Assembly: GCF_003545875.1 (NCBI RefSeq)
Contig: NZ_QHCS01000002.1
Coordinates: 445,001-509,000, forward strand
Direction of reading: 5' to 3'
Origin: Leptospira stimsonii
Lineage (GTDB): Bacteria > Spirochaetota > Leptospiria > Leptospirales > Leptospiraceae
Length of the DNA: 64,000 bases
The number at the start of each line of letters is the position of its first letter. Position 1 is the stretch's first letter. The position numbers were made by a program, and so were the translations under genes. The notes below the pieces were generated by a model that was not told the DNA's origin, ran no database searches, and was given only the letters and a program-made list of their open reading frames with translations. Below, piece after piece: positions 62,987 through 64,000 of this stretch.

Positions 62987-63675
62987 TCTCAGGTCAAACA
63001 GTTTTAGGACTGATTACCGCCAGAGGGGGATCCAAGGGGGTTCCTGGTAAAAACATTCGTACTTTGGGCGGTAAACCTTTAATCGCATGGACGATCGAGA
63101 GTGCAAAAGAATCCAAATACCTCGATCGTCTGATTCTATCGACCGATGATGAAGCAATCATTTCGGTGGCAGTACGCTTTTCTTGTGAAACCCCGTTCGT
63201 AAGAGATGAGCATTTGGCAAGCGATACTGCCTCGAGTTTGGAAGTTGTAGTAGACGCATTGGAAAAATGTCCGGGTTATGATTGGATTGTTCTCTTACAA
63301 CCGACGTCACCTTTTCGATCGGCATCCGATATCGATAACGCTCTTGAGCTCTGCATAGAAAAAAAAACAAATGCTTGCGTTTCCGTTAGTGAAGCGGAGG
63401 AAAGTCCTTACTGGATGTTTAATTTAGAAAATTCTAAATTGAGGCCTGTCATCGACTTGCCTATAGCAAAAAGAAGACAGGATCTACCAAAAGTTTATTC
63501 TCTTAACGGCGCGATTTATATTTCTAGAGTGGACACGTTCCTACTACGTAGAACTTTTCTTCACGGTGATACCGTGGCTTATGAAATGCCTCAACGCAGA
63601 TCTATCGATATCGATACCGAGGCTGACTTTGAATTTTCGGAATATTTGTTACAAAAAAAAGATCATAAGTATTGA
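62983..63675 (+). CDS. legF: CMP-legionaminic acid synthase
   Basis: About 230 residues, acylneuraminate cytidylyltransferase fold. It has GLITARGGSKGVPGKNIR, PLIAWTIESAK, LILSTDDEAI, WIVLLQPTSPFRS and YSLNGAIYISR, and ends with IDIDTEADF. It activates the nine-carbon acid with CTP for transfer into the O-antigen. I take the TTG overlapping the ptmE stop (TTGA) as start; the GTG at 62965 next to AGAAGGA is an alternative. Confidence 0.9.
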   Translation: MISGQTVLGLITARGGSKGVPGKNIRTLGGKPLIAWTIESAKESKYLDRLILSTDDEAIISVAVRFSCETPFVRDEHLASDTASSLEVVVDALEKCPGYDWIVLLQPTSPFRSASDIDNALELCIEKKTNACVSVSEAEESPYWMFNLENSKLRPVIDLPIAKRRQDLPKVYSLNGAIYISRVDTFLLRRTFLHGDTVAYEMPQRRSIDIDTEADFEFSEYLLQKKDHKY

Positions 63676-63808
63676 TATCGTAATGGCATTCGAAATTTAC
63701 GATCTCTGTAAAAGAGTCTATTTAATTTGATTTATTTCAAATTGGATATGGTCTCTGATGAGCAGATTTTTTTTATTCTCAACAACGAACGAAGAACGAT
63801 CAGATAAA
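63676..63808. other. Spacer between legF and GDP-fucose synthase
   Basis: 133 bases of AT-rich DNA with no gene seen. Its right end should carry the ribosome site of the next gene, but none is strong. Confidence 0.5.
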
Positions 63809-64000
63809 ATGGAAAAAAATAGTAAGATTTACATTGCGGGTATCTATGGAATGGTCGGTTCCGCTATCAAGCGAGTTCTCCTTGAAAAAGGTTTTGAAAA
63901 TATCGTAGGGCATAGCTCTGAAGAGTTGAATCTTCTTCGCCAAGAAGAAGTAGAAAAGTTCTATAAAGGATATAGACCGGATTACGTTTTCATTGCGGCG
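63809..64000 (+). CDS. fcl: GDP-L-fucose synthase, N-terminal part
   Basis: The first 64 codons of an SDR epimerase/reductase: MEKNSKIYIAG, then IYGMVGSAIKRVLLEKGFENI and the strand RPDYVFIAA. The family makes GDP-L-fucose from GDP-4-keto-6-deoxymannose. GxxGxxG is read as GIYGMVG. The gene continues beyond the window. It has the same beginning as the remnant at 56825. Confidence 0.85.
   Translation, partial: MEKNSKIYIAGIYGMVGSAIKRVLLEKGFENIVGHSSEELNLLRQEEVEKFYKGYRPDYVFIAA

Overview
The window is chromosomal DNA of a Leptospira species. The evidence is a set of typical leptospiral traits: spirochaetal lipoprotein signals, many TTG starts, paired small heat-shock genes under CIRCE operators, a nonulosonic-acid (legionaminic-type) O-antigen cassette entered through a MarR-type regulator, and large intergenic spaces full of short palindromic repeats. 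Base composition looks moderate (roughly low-to-mid 40s % GC by eye), which would fit one of the higher-GC pathogenic-clade species better than L. interrogans, but the species cannot be fixed from this alone.

Layout. 1-2860: end of an unknown gene, a PrsW-type membrane protease, prmA and a PfkB/adenosine kinase. 3568-7356 (minus): a lipoprotein, an outer-membrane-type protein, truA (with a non-canonical start) and a DUF2225 protein. 7501-11820: a secreted helical protein, then plsC-accC-biotin carrier. 12897-19505: FN3/propeller lipoprotein, MmyB-like regulator, cupin, unknown repeat-like protein, M23 peptidase, DoxX. 20072-23984: two paralogous Omp85-like barrels around a DUF1566 lipoprotein. 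24934-30072: nadB, a C-terminal processing protease, a lipoprotein-like gene, pdxJ. 30521-37471: a long plus-strand block with FYDLN-acid protein, miaA, hfq, an SPFH-like protein, manC, a 30-codon ribosomal-type gene, cheW and a large TPR protein. 37473-42730: small envelope genes, a CBS protein, a REC-PAS-kinase hybrid, class I aldolase, cysteine synthase. 44335-47225: envelope protein, small Cys-rich secreted protein, HisKA_2 kinase.

47522-51565 is the most unusual gene cluster: a lipoprotein fusing a blue-copper domain, a NosD-like beta-helix and a three-helix membrane domain; a free-standing copy of that membrane domain; a two-domain multicopper oxidase with four HxH motifs; and a SCO1-type copper chaperone. 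Together they look like a dedicated envelope copper-enzyme system. 52364-55825 holds a DUF486 protein, two Hsp20 genes preceded by two CIRCE elements, a membrane protein and a protein with a histone H1-like tail. 56379 to the right end is the start of the O-antigen/LPS locus: promoter, MarR-like regulator, a 24-codon remnant of GDP-fucose synthase, then legB-legC-neuD-legI-legG-ptmE-legF, and finally the start of a full-length GDP-fucose synthase gene.

Between genes there are six copies of a 143-194 bp element bounded at both ends by the degenerate palindrome GTNGGAACTNCNAC, and three long tandem arrays (55, 72 and 58 bp units) plus several single sites that carry the same palindrome. This suggests one palindrome family underlies nearly all the repeated DNA of the window. 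No tRNA, rRNA, CRISPR array, transposase or prophage gene was seen.
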